Part shown: piece after piece, positions 20,973 to 30,425 of the stretch | Layout of the letters: every line of letters begins with the position of its first letter | Position numbering within the stretch: position 1 is the first letter of the stretch | NCBI RefSeq assembly: GCF_008923725.1 | Contig: NZ_WBPF01000022.1 | Location: 251,558 to 315,557 of the forward strand | Reading direction: 5' to 3' | Origin: Bacillus sp. CH140a_4T | Lineage (GTDB): Bacteria; Bacillota; Bacilli; Bacillales; Bacillaceae_G | DNA length: 64,000 nucleotides | Notes under the pieces: model-generated | Told to the model about the DNA's origin: nothing | Databases searched by the model: none | The model's input: only the letters and a program-made list of their open reading frames with translations | Program-made: the position numbers and the translations under genes

Positions 20973-22634
20973 TTATGGAATCATCCACGTTAAATAATAT
21001 GCCTGCACATACGTCATAATACCAACAATCGTAACGAAGAATAAACTATGCTTCACTGTAAAGCGGAATAAATCAGATTCTTTTCCAGCAAGTCCAACTG
21101 CCGCACAAGCAATTGCAATCGATTGCGGAGAAATCATTTTTCCTGTTACACCGCCCGTTGTATTTGCTGCAACGAGAAGTACTTCAGATACACCGACTTG
21201 CTGCGCTGTAATCGCTTGTAAATTCGAGAACAGTGCATTCGCTGACGTATCGGATCCTGTTAAGAATACACCGATCCAGCCTAGGAATGGTGAGAAGAAC
21301 GGGAATAGTCCACCAGTTCCTGCAAGTGCTAACGCTAACGTAGAAGATAAACCAGAATAGTTTGCGATAAATGCGAATCCTAATACGAATCCGATAGATA
21401 GAATTGGCATTTTAAGTTCATTTAACGTTTCTTTAAATGTCGCTACTGCATCTTTTGCACTCATTTTCAAAATAAACATGGAAATGATGCAAGCAATTAA
21501 AATCGCTGTTCCAGTCGCTGATAAAATATCTAATTTCAAAATTGCCTCGTAAGGCGTCGGTTTATTTACAATCGGCTCTGCTTTCATTACTAAATTGTGC
21601 AAGCCTGGAACTTCAAACTTAAATACAAGACTTTCTAATGCACCACCCGGAGCAAATAATGCTTTAAAGAAACTTTGACTCCAAATAACTACCATAACCG
21701 TTAATACGATAAATGGAGACCATGCTTTTACTACTTTTCCTACCGTTAGCTTCGGCATAGATGACACCGTCGTTGTCGCAGCTACTTCACTATTTGCTTG
21801 CCCCGATTGATAGATTTCTTTCGGCTGCCAAACTTTTAAGAATAGCGATAAACTCACTAAGCTTACAAGTGCTGACGTAATATCCGGAAGTTCCGGCCCT
21901 AAGAACGTTGCTGTAATGAACTGCGTAATTGCAAATGAACTACCCGCTACAAATAGAGCAGGCCACGTTTGTCTTACTCCTTTCAATCCATCCATTAAAA
22001 ATACGATAAAGAACGGAACAAATAATGATAAGAACGGTAATTGATGTCCAGCCATTTGTCCAATTTTATGTGGATCAATACCTGTTACTTGTCCAGCAAC
22101 TGTAATCGGAATTCCCATCGCTCCGAACGCTACTGGTGCTGTATTTGCGATTAAACAAAGACCCGCTGCATATAAAGGGTTTAACCCAAGACCTGCAAGA
22201 AGCGCTGCCGTAATCGCTACTGGTGCACCAAATCCTGCTGCCCCTTCCAAAAATGCTCCAAATGAAAAACCGATTAAAATAACAAGTAAACGATGGTCAT
22301 TCGTAATGGACAATACAGATGCACGAATCACATCGAATTGGCCTGTTTTCACTGATATTTTATATAAAAATACCGACATAATGATAATCCAAGCAATTGG
22401 CCATAGTCCGTATAAGAAACCATATCCGGTCGCTGCCATCGCCATTGTGAACGGCATCTTATAAGCGAATAAAGCCACTAAAATTGTAAGTACAACTGTA
22501 ATAAATCCTGCCACATACCCCTTCATGCGGAAAACTGCTAAAGCTAAGAAAAAAAAGATAATCGGAATAAGTGCGACCGCTGCCGAAATCCAAATATTTC
22601 CGAACGGATCATAAACTTGTGTCCATGTGTTCAT
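20973..22634 (-). CDS. lctP: L-lactate permease (LctP family)
   Basis: 553 aa with about 13 membrane helices; family stretches [19 protein letters not shown] and [19 protein letters not shown] are present. It imports lactate (and glycolate) with protons. No lactate dehydrogenase gene is adjacent. A consensus cre site (22733-22746) lies about 100 bp upstream, so CcpA repression in glucose is likely, and a 25-bp palindrome lies a further 70 bp upstream. Confidence 0.92.
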   Translation of the reverse strand: MNTWTQVYDPFGNIWISAAVALIPIIFFFLALAVFRMKGYVAGFITVVLTILVALFAYKMPFTMAMAATGYGFLYGLWPIAWIIIMSVFLYKISVKTGQFDVIRASVLSITNDHRLLVILIGFSFGAFLEGAAGFGAPVAITAALLAGLGLNPLYAAGLCLIANTAPVAFGAMGIPITVAGQVTGIDPHKIGQMAGHQLPFLSLFVPFFIVFLMDGLKGVRQTWPALFVAGSSFAITQFITATFLGPELPDITSALVSLVSLSLFLKVWQPKEIYQSGQANSEVAATTTVSSMPKLTVGKVVKAWSPFIVLTVMVVIWSQSFFKALFAPGGALESLVFKFEVPGLHNLVMKAEPIVNKPTPYEAILKLDILSATGTAILIACIISMFILKMSAKDAVATFKETLNELKMPILSIGFVLGFAFIANYSGLSSTLALALAGTGGLFPFFSPFLGWIGVFLTGSDTSANALFSNLQAITAQQVGVSEVLLVAANTTGGVTGKMISPQSIAIACAAVGLAGKESDLFRFTVKHSLFFVTIVGIMTYVQAYYLTWMIP

Positions 22635-22732
22635 TGTTCTCTCCCCCTAAAGAATCCCCTTTTAAATTGAATAACCTCATCAATAGACTATCAGGTCATC
22701 ATACCTTTAAGTCTAAAATAAAAAAACGTTCA

Positions 22733-22746
22733 AGAAAACGTTTTCA
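22733..22746 (-). promoter_or_regulatory. CcpA cre site upstream of lctP
   Basis: TGAAAACGTTTTCT on the minus strand matches the cre consensus TGWAARCGYTWNCW at every position, 99-112 bp upstream of the lctP start. Confidence 0.8.
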
Positions 22747-22815
22747 TTAATTCTATCACAAAAACTCCCATCCCAGAAGATTTTTTTGAAAATTTCATCA
22801 TTTAATATGGAAATC

Positions 22816-22840
22816 TTACAAAAACGTCACGTTCTTGTAA
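22816..22840. promoter_or_regulatory. 25-bp near-perfect palindrome between lctP and DUF4870 genes
   Basis: TTACAAAAACGT-C-ACGTTCTTGTAA has one mismatch in 12 pairs. It lies between two divergent genes. It does not match a Rex, Fnr, CodY or PerR box that I know; an operator is likely, its protein unknown. Confidence 0.5.
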
Positions 22841-22918
22841 TGTTCATCGATAGGAAGCACGCTAAATTTCCTGCATAATAAAGGTATAACAACGGACATT
22901 ATTTATGAGGTGATATAT

Positions 22919-23236
22919 ATGAACGGAAACAAAATATTAGCAGCTTTATCATACTTTAGTGTATTATTTGCCCCTATCTTATTCCCTATTATTGTGTGGA
23001 TTGTGGGCGATTCTGAAACAAAACCACACGCAAAACGCGCTCTATGGACACACATCATTCCAAGCATCGCGTCATTTATTGGATTTGCTATTCTAGGAAT
23101 TATGGGTATCGGATCGGATCAACCAGACGTAACACTTGGAATTGGAGCAATGATTGTCTTATGTATTTGCGGCATTATTAGCTTATACTACTTCATTTGG
23201 AACATCGTAAAAGGTATTAAAGTGCTGAAAGCTTAA
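22919..23236 (+). CDS. DUF4870-type small membrane protein
   Basis: 105 aa from ATG 22919, preceded by GAGGTGAT; the in-frame GTG at 22910 overlaps that RBS. Three membrane segments (about 5-25, 42-62 and 72-95) and the family's KPHAKRALWTH and YYFIWNIVKGIKVLKA stretches. DUF4870 proteins are widespread in Bacilli with no assigned role. It stands alone. Confidence 0.75.
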   Translation: MNGNKILAALSYFSVLFAPILFPIIVWIVGDSETKPHAKRALWTHIIPSIASFIGFAILGIMGIGSDQPDVTLGIGAMIVLCICGIISLYYFIWNIVKGIKVLKA

Positions 23237-23317
23237 GTTTAAACAAACGTTTGATTAAAACAACACGCATAATAATAAATGAAATTTTAATGGCGATACG
23301 ACAACCTTTTAATAAGA

Positions 23318-23354
23318 AAAAAACGTCCCAAAATACCTTTTGGGACGTTTTTTT
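23318..23354. terminator. Bidirectional terminator
   Basis: AAACGTCCCAAAA/TTTTGGGACGTTT perfect 13-bp stem with A and T runs. It serves the minus-strand DUF2227 gene and possibly the + strand gene. Confidence 0.88.
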
Positions 23355-23844
23355 ATCTTCTGCGTTTCTTCTTTTTTCTCATCATTTTCTTGCGGCGCGT
23401 GTTCACTTTATCCGCTATAATGTGAAGCGTGCTTGCCACAACAATTCCCATTACGAACGTTACAATTTCAACCTCATGTTCCTTCGCCATTTCTATCAAA
23501 TTCCCGTCAAGCGCAATTACATTTAATAGGAATAAAAACGGAGAAAACACAATTAACATGTATGCAATACGAATCACATCACCAAGTATAATTGTATGTG
23601 TAAAAAAGGAACGATGCGGCATAACCTTCTTATACGGATACCAAAATATACGCAAGAACCCCCATTTATTATACGCATTACTATACGTATCTAAATCAGG
23701 CGTTAAAAATGTAGTACCTACTAAAAAGCCAATTGCAAAAGTTAATAAAAAATCAAAATTTGTTAATCCATACGAAAAAAGCAAAAACAAAACAACCGGA
23801 AGGGATATTAAGTTTATTTTCGTATGCGTTCTTCCTGATGGCAT
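23353..23844 (-). CDS. DUF2227-type putative metal-binding membrane protein
   Basis: 163 aa. SGRTHTKINL at the N terminus, TTFLTPDLDTYSNAY, and KVMPHRSFFTHTIIL give the His/Asp clusters seen in DUF2227 and related YdjM-like metal-dependent membrane proteins. Four hydrophobic segments and a highly basic C-terminal tail (RRKKMMRKKKKRRR). The family lacks a firm function. It lies 50 bases downstream of the YkvA-like gene on the same strand, possibly one transcript. Confidence 0.72.
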   Translation of the reverse strand: MPSGRTHTKINLISLPVVLFLLFSYGLTNFDFLLTFAIGFLVGTTFLTPDLDTYSNAYNKWGFLRIFWYPYKKVMPHRSFFTHTIILGDVIRIAYMLIVFSPFLFLLNVIALDGNLIEMAKEHEVEIVTFVMGIVVASTLHIIADKVNTRRKKMMRKKKKRRR

Positions 23845-23894
23845 AAAGCACTTCCTCGCTTACGTTCGCCCTGTCACCATATGACAGTTCTCAC

Positions 23895-24260
23895 CTATTG
23901 ATCTAATTTCTGATCGATAAAGGATGTGTCTATATCCGAACCAAACCACTCTGCCAACTTCACCCGTGCCTTATCTTTCACCTCTTCATTGACGTATAAC
24001 GACGCTTGTAATAGCGCGGCCATTAACGCCCCTAAATCATCCGTATAACCAACTCCAGCGATGAAATCTGGAATGGCATCAATTGGTGCAATAAAATAAG
24101 CAAGTGCTCCAATCACAATAATTTTCACTCGCTTTGGAACATCAGGTCTTTGCAAAACGTAAAACAATAGTAAACTTGCATAAATGACCGACTGCCCTGC
24201 TTGCTTTGCAACATGTTTTGCTTTCTTCCAAAACGCTTCAACTGAAAATTTTTGTTCCAT
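23895..24260 (-). CDS. YkvA family (DUF1232) membrane protein
   Basis: 121 aa. The core YFIAPIDAIPDFIAGVGYTDDLGAL is the DUF1232 signature, within a membrane hairpin at about residues 45-80. AGGGAGG precedes the ATG. The family is common and uncharacterised. It is the first gene of a likely two-gene unit with the DUF2227 gene. Confidence 0.85.
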   Translation of the reverse strand: MEQKFSVEAFWKKAKHVAKQAGQSVIYASLLLFYVLQRPDVPKRVKIIVIGALAYFIAPIDAIPDFIAGVGYTDDLGALMAALLQASLYVNEEVKDKARVKLAEWFGSDIDTSFIDQKLDQ

Positions 24261-24806
24261 ATGAAAGCCTCCCTATTTTTTAAAAGAAATAAGCTACAAT
24301 ATGTTATCAGTAAAAGTTCATCAACATTACACATAATCTATCAATGAACTTTAATTGTAACAAACAAATAAAAAAAGAACAAGTGTTCGTTAATTTTTAC
24401 ACAATTCCCATCATATAATAGTTTTCTATATAACCACTTACCCATCGTCATTTCTTATTTCTCAACAAAGGAAATTTTCACTTTCACTTAACATTCTGCT
24501 CTATGTTTGTTATATTTTCTAGTTGACGGACATATAAACGAATGTTAAAGTTTTCTCTGGTAGTGACAAACCACATACAAAAAATGTAAAATGTTATAGT
24601 GTTTCTCAGAAATGAATTTTGTTGTATAATACAGAAATGACGTTATGCTTATGAGCAACACAAGAAACCAAAAGGGTATGCATAGTTATAGTCGTATATG
24701 GGTGAATATAGAACCTCTAATTATGGCCAAGAAAACTATGTATTTTTTATTTTAACATTTTTCGCTCCAAAATCGACCAAGCCTGATAGAGAAAGGGTGG
24801 AAATGA
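24261..24806 (+). other. 545-bp intergenic region upstream of the LTA-synthase gene
   Basis: AT-rich and without a credible gene. It holds an inverted repeat AAAGTTCAT/ATGAACTTT (about 24306-24345) and a TATAAT at 24625-24630 with no convincing -35, probably part of the promoter of the LTA-synthase-type gene, which would give a leader of about 170 bases. Confidence 0.4.
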
Positions 24807-26735
24807 ATGAAAGAAACCTTGAAATCACAATTTCAAAATGTGCGTTTCACTGTATTCGTAGCCTTAGCCGTATGGTTGAAGACGTATCTTATTACACGCA
24901 CAAGCTTTGATTTAAAACTTGAATCTTTCATGCAAGAATTCATTTTATTCCTTAGCCCATTAGCAGCATCATTACTGCTTGTTGGTCTTGCATTATTTGC
25001 AAAAGGAAAAAAACGTAACTATATAGCACTTGGAATTAATTTTGTCTTAACAATCATTCTTGTTGGTAACGTAATGTTCTACGGATTCTACAATGACTTC
25101 GTTACTTTACCGGTACTAGGACAAACATCTAACTTTGGAAGTTTAGGTTCTAGTGTGAAAGAACTGTTTAACTACAAAATCATCCTTGCATTTGCTGATA
25201 TTATCGTATTCTTCATTTTATTGAAGAAGAAGAAAAGCTTTGCGCCGACAGAGCGTGTAGCACGCCCAATGCGTTCCCTATACTTCGTGTCAACAGTTGC
25301 TATTTTCTTCGTAAACTTAGGACTGGCAGAAGCTGAGCGTCCTGAACTATTAACACGTTCATTCGACCGCGTTATGCTTGTTAAAAACTTAGGTTTATAT
25401 GTACACCAAGTGTATGACCTTGGCTTACAAGCAAAATCAAGTTCACAAAAGGCCTTTGCTGACGGTAGTAAGTTACAGGAAACAGAAAACTACGTAAAAA
25501 CAACGCAAAGCAAACCAGATCCAAATATGTTTGGTACTGCAAAAGGGAAAAACGTAATTGTTGTCTCTCTTGAGTCACTACAAACATTCTTAATTGGGGC
25601 AACAGTTAACGGACAAGAAGTTACACCGTTCTTAAACCAATTTACGAAAGAAAGTTATTACTTTGATAACTTCTTCCATCAAACTGGGCAAGGAAAAACA
25701 TCTGATGCTGAATTCTTAGTAGATACTTCCATGTATCCACTAGACCGTGGTGCTGTATTCTTCACACACGGTAATAACGAATATACAGCAACTCCAGAAA
25801 TTTTACGTGAGCAAGGATACCACACATCAGTATTCCACGCGAACAACGCAACATTCTGGAACCGTAACATTATGTATCCGGCACTTGGTTATGATCGTTA
25901 CTACAACGAGCTTGACTACAAGATTACGCCAGAAACGAAATTAAATTGGGGATTAAAAGATATCGAATACTTCGATCAATCTATCGATATGTTAAAAGAA
26001 GTGAAGCAACCGTTCTATACTCGCTTCCTTACTTTAACAAACCATTACCCATTCACTTATGATGAAAATACAAAATTAATCGATGAATACAATTCTGGTG
26101 ATGGCGTATTTGACCGTTACATGGTAACTGCTCGCTATTTAGACGAAGCAATGAAACACTTTATTGAGCGTCTAAAAGCAGAAGGTATTTACGACAACTC
26201 AGTTATCGTATTCTACGGTGATCACTACGGTATTTCTGAAAACCATAACCGTGCAATGGCACAGTTCTTAGGAAAAGAAGAAATCACTGCATTTGACCAT
26301 ATGAACTTACAAAAAACACCGATGTTTATTCACGTTCCAGGTCAAAAAGAAGGTAAAACAATTTCAAAACCAACTGGTGAAATTGACATTAAACCAACAA
26401 TTCTAAACTTACTTGGTATAGATTCTACGAATCAAGTTCAATTTGGTCATGATGTATTCTCACCTGATAATAAAGGATTCGTTGTTCTTCGTGACGGTAG
26501 CTTCATTACAGATAAGTACATGTACACGAACAGTACATTCTACGACCGTGCTACTGGCGAAGTTGTACAACTACCAAAAGAAGAATCTCAACCACTTATC
26601 GATCGTGCCCAAAATGAATTGAACATGTCTGACAAAATCATTGAAGGCGACTTACTTCGCTTCTCTGAAAGTAATAAGACCAAAACTGGTGAAGTAAAGA
26701 CCGCTATTAAAGAAGAAAAGAAGAGCGCTGAGTAA
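24807..26735 (+). CDS. Lipoteichoic acid synthase family protein (LtaS/YflE type)
   Basis: 642 aa. Five N-terminal membrane helices (to about residue 190) are followed by an extracellular sulfatase-fold domain. FFHQTGQGKTSDAEF contains the catalytic threonine (about residue 298); VVSLESLQ, HANNATFWNR, TNHYPF and FYGDHYGISENHN supply the Mn ligands and glycerol-phosphate site. LtaS polymerises glycerol phosphate from phosphatidylglycerol onto a lipid anchor on the outer membrane face. Bacilli carry several paralogues (polymerases, primase, sporulation copy), and which this is cannot be told here. The stop codon lies in the terminator loop. Confidence 0.92.
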   Translation: MKETLKSQFQNVRFTVFVALAVWLKTYLITRTSFDLKLESFMQEFILFLSPLAASLLLVGLALFAKGKKRNYIALGINFVLTIILVGNVMFYGFYNDFVTLPVLGQTSNFGSLGSSVKELFNYKIILAFADIIVFFILLKKKKSFAPTERVARPMRSLYFVSTVAIFFVNLGLAEAERPELLTRSFDRVMLVKNLGLYVHQVYDLGLQAKSSSQKAFADGSKLQETENYVKTTQSKPDPNMFGTAKGKNVIVVSLESLQTFLIGATVNGQEVTPFLNQFTKESYYFDNFFHQTGQGKTSDAEFLVDTSMYPLDRGAVFFTHGNNEYTATPEILREQGYHTSVFHANNATFWNRNIMYPALGYDRYYNELDYKITPETKLNWGLKDIEYFDQSIDMLKEVKQPFYTRFLTLTNHYPFTYDENTKLIDEYNSGDGVFDRYMVTARYLDEAMKHFIERLKAEGIYDNSVIVFYGDHYGISENHNRAMAQFLGKEEITAFDHMNLQKTPMFIHVPGQKEGKTISKPTGEIDIKPTILNLLGIDSTNQVQFGHDVFSPDNKGFVVLRDGSFITDKYMYTNSTFYDRATGEVVQLPKEESQPLIDRAQNELNMSDKIIEGDLLRFSESNKTKTGEVKTAIKEEKKSAE

Positions 26736-26753
26736 TCTCAGCCTCTTTTTTTT
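26721..26753 (+). terminator. Terminator of the LTA-synthase-type gene
   Basis: GCTGAG-TAAT-CTCAGC stem, extended by AAGAG/CTCTT, then eight T. The stop codon TAA sits in the loop. Confidence 0.8.
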
Positions 26754-26852
26754 ATATTTCTCCATACAATCACTTATATTCATTAACTTTAACATTACAT
26801 AACCTTTACCAAATATTCACATAACATTAATGAAACATCTCTATAATAAAAT

Positions 26853-27056
26853 ATGTAAGCGAGGTTCTATATATTTCTTATCTCTCATCTGTAATAAGAT
26901 CCCTTAAAGAAATATGTGAATCGTTTATTTCTACTTTCTTATAATTGTCTTTCAATATGTTTTGTTTCCATACACAAAACATTCAATAAGACGATATCCC
27001 TATGAAAGATAGCTACCCTCCTTGTGCAGCATTCCATAAGAATGTTGCTTTTTTTT
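26853..27056 (+). ncRNA. Candidate structured non-coding RNA with own terminator
   Basis: The gap between the LTA-synthase and aminotransferase genes holds a TATAAT at 26842-26847 (with TTCACA 19 bp upstream), then a 9-bp stem (26871-26879/26907-26915), a perfect 9-bp hairpin (26957-26965/26974-26982) and a clear intrinsic terminator (GCAGCATTC/GAATGTTGC plus eight T, 27026-27056). No ORF with an RBS is present, and the upstream gene already has a terminator. A ~200-nt sRNA is the simplest reading; a long leader attenuator for the next gene is the alternative. Confidence 0.45.
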
Positions 27057-27254
27057 ATCTAAAAGCAGGATTCTTATTTCTTATTTTCGAATTTGTATAT
27101 ACAAAATGCTGTAAATCACCACTACTTCTCTACCATTTACAAATACACATACGTCATATGTAAAGAAGTACTCACATAAAAATTACTATAGTGATTTTTA
27201 TTCCAAATGAAAGTTTCACTTTATTTATGCACTTACGAAAGGATGGGACGAAAA

Positions 27255-28127
27255 TTGGCATATGAAAGATTTGTACTTTGGAATGATGCAGTTATTGATA
27301 CAACGAAACAAAAAACGTACATAGAACTTGAAGAAAGAGGATTGCAGTTTGGAGATGGTGTCTACGAGGTTATTCGCCTATATAAAGGCAACTTTCACTT
27401 ATTAGATCCGCATATCACAAGATTATATCGCTCCATGGAAGAAATAGAATTAACACTTCCTTTCTCAAAAGCAGAACTGATTATCCTACTTTATAAACTA
27501 ATCGAAAATAATAATTTCCACGAAGATGGAACGATTTATTTACAAGTATCTCGTGGTGTACAAGCTCGTACCCATACATTCTCATATGACGTCCCTCCGA
27601 CAATCTACGCCTATATTACAAAAAAAGAAAGACCCGCGTTATGGATTGAATATGGTGTACGGGCTATATCGGAACCGGATACGCGCTGGCTACGCTGTGA
27701 TATTAAATCGTTAAATTTATTACCCAATGTATTAGCTGCTACGAAAGCGGAACGCAAAGGTTGTAAAGAAGCTCTTTTCGTACGAAATGGTACTGTAACC
27801 GAGGGAAGCTGTTCGAACTTCTTTCTAATCAAAAACGGAACTCTTTACACACATCCAGCTAATCACCTTATTTTAAATGGTATTATTCGTCAATATGTCC
27901 TTTCTTTAGCGAAAACCCTTCGTATTCCAGTACAAGAAGAACTTTTCAGTATTCGTGATGTTTATCAAGCGGATGAATGTTTCTTTACAGGAACAACGAT
28001 TGAAATTTTGCCGATGACTCATCTTGATGGAACCGCAATTCAAGATGGCCAAGTTGGACCTATTACAAAAATGCTGCAAAGGTCATTTTCTCAAAGCTTG
28101 TTACAATCCAATATGTCATCTTCTTAA
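27255..28127 (+). CDS. dat: D-amino-acid (D-alanine) aminotransferase
   Basis: 290 aa from TTG 27255, which has GAAAGGA about 12 bases upstream; the longer frame from 27207 has no RBS. It is a fold-type IV PLP aminotransferase: RGLQFGDGVYEVIRLY at the N terminus, CDIKSLNLLPNVLA with the PLP lysine, EGSCSNFFLI for phosphate binding. It interconverts D-alanine and D-glutamate with their keto acids, feeding peptidoglycan synthesis. Branched-chain aminotransferase is excluded by the D-AAT style LYRSMEEIEL region, with moderate certainty. Confidence 0.88.
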   Translation: MAYERFVLWNDAVIDTTKQKTYIELEERGLQFGDGVYEVIRLYKGNFHLLDPHITRLYRSMEEIELTLPFSKAELIILLYKLIENNNFHEDGTIYLQVSRGVQARTHTFSYDVPPTIYAYITKKERPALWIEYGVRAISEPDTRWLRCDIKSLNLLPNVLAATKAERKGCKEALFVRNGTVTEGSCSNFFLIKNGTLYTHPANHLILNGIIRQYVLSLAKTLRIPVQEELFSIRDVYQADECFFTGTTIEILPMTHLDGTAIQDGQVGPITKMLQRSFSQSLLQSNMSSS

Positions 28128-28177
28128 ACACGTATAATTTCTATCCTTTCTACATTCAATATATGTATTTAAATGGA

Positions 28178-28212
28178 AATCAAGGTATAGATTTATGCCT
28201 TGATTTTTTTTT
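28178..28212 (+). terminator. Terminator of dat
   Basis: AATCAAGG/CCTTGATT stem with a 12-base loop, followed by T-rich TTTTTTT. Confidence 0.8.
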
Positions 28213-28228
28213 GTAATCTTTTTGTCAT
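28212..28228 (+). promoter_or_regulatory. WalR-box-like direct repeat upstream of the NlpC/P60 gene
   Basis: TGTAAT-N5-TGTCAT, one mismatch from the WalR (YycF) consensus TGTWAH-N5-TGTWAH. It lies 22 bp upstream of the -35 box, where an activator would bind. Regulation by WalKR is inferred. Confidence 0.5.
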
Positions 28229-28249
28229 ATTCAGATTACCGCATAAGTC

Positions 28250-28278
28250 TTGACAGTAATCGACATGCTCTTTAGAAT
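28250..28278 (+). promoter_or_regulatory. Sigma-A promoter of the NlpC/P60 gene
   Basis: TTGACA (28250-28255), 17-bp spacer, TAGAAT (28273-28278); about 60 bases upstream of the ATG. Confidence 0.75.
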
Positions 28279-28337
28279 TTTTAACAGTTGGTAAATATTT
28301 CTTCACTACATTACAGACAGAAAGGAATCGACAAATT

Positions 28338-30080
28338 ATGAAAAAATACCTTGCCGGTCTTGCGGCAGTGTCTGTAGCAGGAGGAGCAGCACCTACACTT
28401 GATAGTGTTCAAGCTGCCCCGGAACAAAATACACAAAAAGCTGCTACAACTGTCCAAGCTTCTGCATCAAACAGCTCATCTTATACGGTAAACGCTAGCG
28501 TATTACATGTTCGTGCAGGATCAAGTACTTCTCACGACATCATCTCTCGCGTTTATAACGGTCAATCATTAAACGTGATTGGCGAAGAAAATGGTTGGTT
28601 CAAAATTAACATTAATGGACAAACTGGCTTTGTTAGCGGCGAATTTGTATCAAAAAATGGAGCAAGCAATTCTAATGTAAGTACAACAGGTGGAAAAAAT
28701 AAAGTTACTGCTGATGTATTACGTGTACGTACAGCTCCAAACACTTCTAGTTCTGTTTCAGGACGTGTATATGAAGGACAAACATTAAACGTAATTGGCC
28801 AAGAAAATGGTTGGGTGAAAATCAACCATAATGGACAAGTAGGTTATGTAAGTAGCGAATTCGTATCTGGCGTTTCTTCAAATGCAGGTTCTTCAAACAA
28901 CAATACGAATAATAACAACCAAGAAACTGTAAAACCAGCAAGCGGAAACTATACAGTAAATGTATCTTCCCTTCGTGTTCGTACAGGTCCTAGCACTTCT
29001 CACACAACTGTAGGTTCTGTTACAAAAGGACAAGTTGTACAAGTTGTTGGCGAAGTTCAAGATTGGTTCAAAATTAATTATGCAGGCCAAACAGCTTACG
29101 TAAGCAAAGACTACGTAACAAAAGGCGGTTCTAGCGATAACGTTACACAAGGAAACAACCAAAATAATAATCAAAACAATAATGTAACTGTTCAAACTGG
29201 TGGTACTTACGTTGTTAACGCAACATCTCTACGCGTTCGTACTGGCCCTGCTACTTACCATAGCGTAATTGGTGGCGTATTAAATGGTACGACATTAAAC
29301 GTAATTGGATCTGAAGGTAGCTGGTTTAAAGTTAACTATCAAGGAAAAACAGGCTACGTTAGTAGCGAATTCATGAAATTCGTTAAAGGTGGTACTACTA
29401 CTCCTGAGCAACCAAAACAACCTGAACAACCTAATCAAGGTGCAATTGGTGACTACTACATTAATGCTTCTGCACTAAACGTACGTAGCGGCGAAGGTAC
29501 AAATTATAGAATCATAGGCGCACTTCCACAAGGACAGAAGGTTCAAGTAATCTCTGAAAACTCTGGATGGAGTAAAATTAACTACAACGGCCAAAATGGT
29601 TATATCGGAACACGTTACCTTTCTAAAACACCAGTTGGTGGCGCAGTAGATAATAAGCCTAACAACAACCAAAATAACAATCAAAACAATAACAACAATA
29701 ATACAGGTCATAATAGCGGCGACAGTTCTTCCATACTTGCATATGCAAAATCAATGCAAGGCGTACCATACGTTTGGGGCGGAACTTCAGCTACTGGTGT
29801 AGACTGCAGTGGTTACATCTACCACGTATTTAAGAAATTTGGTCATAACATTAGTCGTCAAAGTGTTGCAGGATATTGGAGCAGCCTACCAAAAACTTCA
29901 AGCCCACAACCAGGTGACTTAATTTACTTCCAAAATACTTATAAAGCAGGTCCTTCTCATATGGGTATTTACCTTGGTGGCGGATCATTTATCCAATCTG
30001 GAGATAAAGGTGTAGCAATTGCTTCACTAAGTAACTCTTATTGGAGTAAGCACTTCTTAGGTTATACAAAAGCACCTTAA
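28338..30080 (+). CDS. Secreted NlpC/P60 endopeptidase with five SH3b domains
   Basis: 580 aa. A signal peptide (about residues 1-27, ending SVQAAPEQ) precedes five bacterial SH3 domains, each with the pattern LxVRxGxSTSxxxIGxVxxGQxxxVIGExxGWxKINYNGQxGYV, separated by Asn-rich linkers. The last ~120 residues are NlpC/P60: GVDCSGYIYHVF has the catalytic Cys and PSHMGIYLGGG the His. Such enzymes cut the D-Glu-to-diamino-acid bond of stem peptides while SH3b units hold the wall. It resembles EntFM/CwlFM of the B. cereus group but has more SH3b units. Preceded by a WalR-like site. Confidence 0.92.
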   Translation: MKKYLAGLAAVSVAGGAAPTLDSVQAAPEQNTQKAATTVQASASNSSSYTVNASVLHVRAGSSTSHDIISRVYNGQSLNVIGEENGWFKININGQTGFVSGEFVSKNGASNSNVSTTGGKNKVTADVLRVRTAPNTSSSVSGRVYEGQTLNVIGQENGWVKINHNGQVGYVSSEFVSGVSSNAGSSNNNTNNNNQETVKPASGNYTVNVSSLRVRTGPSTSHTTVGSVTKGQVVQVVGEVQDWFKINYAGQTAYVSKDYVTKGGSSDNVTQGNNQNNNQNNNVTVQTGGTYVVNATSLRVRTGPATYHSVIGGVLNGTTLNVIGSEGSWFKVNYQGKTGYVSSEFMKFVKGGTTTPEQPKQPEQPNQGAIGDYYINASALNVRSGEGTNYRIIGALPQGQKVQVISENSGWSKINYNGQNGYIGTRYLSKTPVGGAVDNKPNNNQNNNQNNNNNNTGHNSGDSSSILAYAKSMQGVPYVWGGTSATGVDCSGYIYHVFKKFGHNISRQSVAGYWSSLPKTSSPQPGDLIYFQNTYKAGPSHMGIYLGGGSFIQSGDKGVAIASLSNSYWSKHFLGYTKAP

Positions 30081-30091
30081 GTTATATTTTT

Positions 30092-30124
30092 AGAGCCTTC
30101 TAGATTACTAGAAGGCTCTTTTTA
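30092..30124 (+). terminator. Terminator of the NlpC/P60 gene
   Basis: AGAGCCTTCTAG/CTAGAAGGCTCT perfect 12-bp stem, 4-base loop, then TTTTTAAT. Confidence 0.9.
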
Positions 30125-30425
30125 ATGTGTATAACCTATTTCCACGAAAAAATAATGTATCTATTTTTCTATTTCATACACTATATTTTACAATAATGAC
30201 CCATAACGTTATCATAATGTATATTTTCACATAAAAAACATAACCTATTTCATGTCTATTCATTTCATATGTGTTTTTTTAAAGAATTTTCTTTTTATTT
30301 AAACTTTTCGTTAGACGTTTGACCTCTGATGTCCATTATGATAAGTTACTTAAGATGTTATATTTGCAGAAGTATAGACGACTGTTTTATACATTTTTTT
30401 ACTATGAGGAAGGAGCATACACTGC
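30125..30425 (+). other. 300-bp intergenic region upstream of nupC
   Basis: AT-rich, with no ORF or convincing hairpin. A nupC promoter must lie here, but I cannot pick -35/-10 boxes with confidence. Confidence 0.3.

Noticed and set aside
28338-30080. Internal repeats as a tandem DNA repeat or mobile element
   Set aside because: The repetition is explained by five SH3b domains and Asn-rich linkers within one intact reading frame.
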